Source: AVCC01 sp039920865
GTDB taxonomy: Bacteria > Pseudomonadota > Gammaproteobacteria > Burkholderiales > Burkholderiaceae_D
Assembly: GCA_039920865.1 (NCBI GenBank)
Contig: JBDSCZ010000145.1
Span: forward strand, 1-6,042
Reading direction: 5' to 3'
DNA: 6,042 nucleotides
Position 1 is the stretch's first letter. The number at the start of each line of letters is the position of its first letter. Below are positions 5,235-6,042 of this stretch, one piece after another. A model generated the notes under the pieces. That model did not search any database. It had not been told where the DNA came from and saw only the letters and a list, made by a program, of their open reading frames with translations. The position numbers and the translations under genes were made by a program.

Positions 5235-6042
5235 ATGTTGAAAAAAATTGATGTCATGCAGTTAAGAGAGGGCATGTATATCCATGAGCTATGCAGCTCA
5301 TGGATGGACACCCCTTTCTGGCAGAAATCCTTCATGCTGGCGGATCAGGCGATTCTCAATAAAGTCAGATACTGCAAGATACAGAAAGTCTGGATAGATA
5401 CCAGCAAAGGTTTGGATGTCTTACTTGAAAACGGGACTGAAAATTTGCCCCTGGACGAGGAAAAAATATTCACTCTTGAAGCCTTGATTGAATTCAAGAA
5501 AATCGTTCTGGTTTCAATGGACGAAGAGATGGGGCGCGCTGCCAGGATTGTTGAAAAATCCAAGCAAGCAGTATTTTTCATGTTCAATGAAGCCAGAATG
5601 GGCCGGGCCGTTGATGCAGAAAAAGCGATGCCGCTCGTGGAGGAAATCGCGGCTTCGGTCATGCGCAATCCTGGCGCATTGATCGGCCTGGCAAGGCTGA
5701 AGACTGCGGACGACTATACCTACATGCATTCGGTGGCAGTCTGCGCGTTGATGATTGCCTTATCCAGGCAGCTTGGACTGGACGACGAGAAAACCCGGGC
5801 AGCAGGGCTGGCGGGCTTGCTGCATGACATCGGCAAGATGGCTGTCCCTGCGGACATCTTGAACAAACCAGGCAAGCTCACGGAGGCTGAGTTTGCATCG
5901 GTCAAGGAGCATCCGGCCGCAGGCCACAAAATGCTGCTGGAAGCAAAAGGGATAAATGCAATCGCGCTTGATGTCTGCCTGCATCATCATGAAAAAATGG
6001 ACGGTTCCGGTTATCCGGATCGTCTATCCGGTGATCAGATCA
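5235..6042 (+). CDS. HD-GYP cyclic di-GMP phosphodiesterase with DUF3391 domain (3' end outside window)
   Basis: The first 269 residues are visible and the frame is open at the window end. Residues 1 to about 130 form a DUF3391 domain: LKKIDVMQLREGMYIHEL, then a W-x-D-T-P-F motif (WMDTPFW) and VWIDTSKGLDV. The HD-GYP domain begins about 155. Visible ligands are His165 (YMHSVAV), His197-Asp198 with Lys201 (LHDIGK), His226 (HPAAGH) and His251-His252 in HHEKMDGSGYP, which holds the GYP signature at 259-261. All these residues are as expected for an active enzyme that hydrolyses c-di-GMP to pGpG and GMP in the cytoplasm, lowering the signal and favouring motility over biofilm. About 130 further residues are expected beyond the window. 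ATG 5235 has an AGG 8 bp upstream (5224-5226). Compared with the HD-GYP-like protein at 2923, this one is complete at its active site; the N-terminal domains differ, so they are not a recent duplication. Confidence 0.94.
   Translation, partial: MLKKIDVMQLREGMYIHELCSSWMDTPFWQKSFMLADQAILNKVRYCKIQKVWIDTSKGLDVLLENGTENLPLDEEKIFTLEALIEFKKIVLVSMDEEMGRAARIVEKSKQAVFFMFNEARMGRAVDAEKAMPLVEEIAASVMRNPGALIGLARLKTADDYTYMHSVAVCALMIALSRQLGLDDEKTRAAGLAGLLHDIGKMAVPADILNKPGKLTEAEFASVKEHPAAGHKMLLEAKGINAIALDVCLHHHEKMDGSGYPDRLSGDQI

Overview
The window looks like a chromosomal segment of a betaproteobacterium, most likely Burkholderiales in the Oxalobacteraceae range. This rests on a Phasin_2-type phasin, two HD-GYP signalling genes (one with the DUF3391 N-terminal domain usual in beta- and gammaproteobacteria) and a tuf fragment of betaproteobacterial type. 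The assignment is inference from protein resemblance; no rRNA or other phylogenetic marker is present.

Left part (1-1104), mobile-element genes: the 3' end of an unrecognised plus-strand gene that enters from outside the window, then a spacer with a 28-bp dyad of the size and form of a resolvase crossover site (401-428), then a complete serine resolvase gene (517-1104). The order 'gene, res, resolvase' in one direction is that of Tn5053/Tn402-type and some Tn3-type transposons.

Middle part (1105-2922), a gene-poor, partly AT-rich patchwork of relics. At 1391-1690 there is a dense cluster of short repeats (consensus about AATAAAGTCYGTCGG) in both orientations, much like the TnsB/TniA-type binding sites at ends of Tn7-like transposons. 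Next come a degenerate tRNA-like sequence whose 3' half resembles tRNA-Phe (1726-1801), a strong terminator-like hairpin (1816-1850) and an internal 70-codon fragment of tuf (1951-2160) that has lost both ends and carries changes at key switch I residues. About 760 bp with no recognisable gene follow.

Right part (2923-6042), ordinary-looking chromosomal genes, all on the plus strand: an HD-GYP-like protein with a degenerate active site (2923-4224), a PHA-granule phasin (4434-5000) with its own Shine-Dalgarno and a terminator, and a second HD-GYP protein with a fully conserved active site that runs off the window (5235-6042). The HD-GYP proteins belong to the family that degrades cyclic di-GMP. 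The spacers around the phasin suggest separate transcription units rather than one operon.

The most unusual part is 1391-2332: repeat arrays, a tRNA-like relic and an EF-Tu fragment lie side by side between a resolvase module and housekeeping-like genes. I read this as a mobile-element end plus captured or degraded translation-gene fragments. I cannot show that it is a functional new system.
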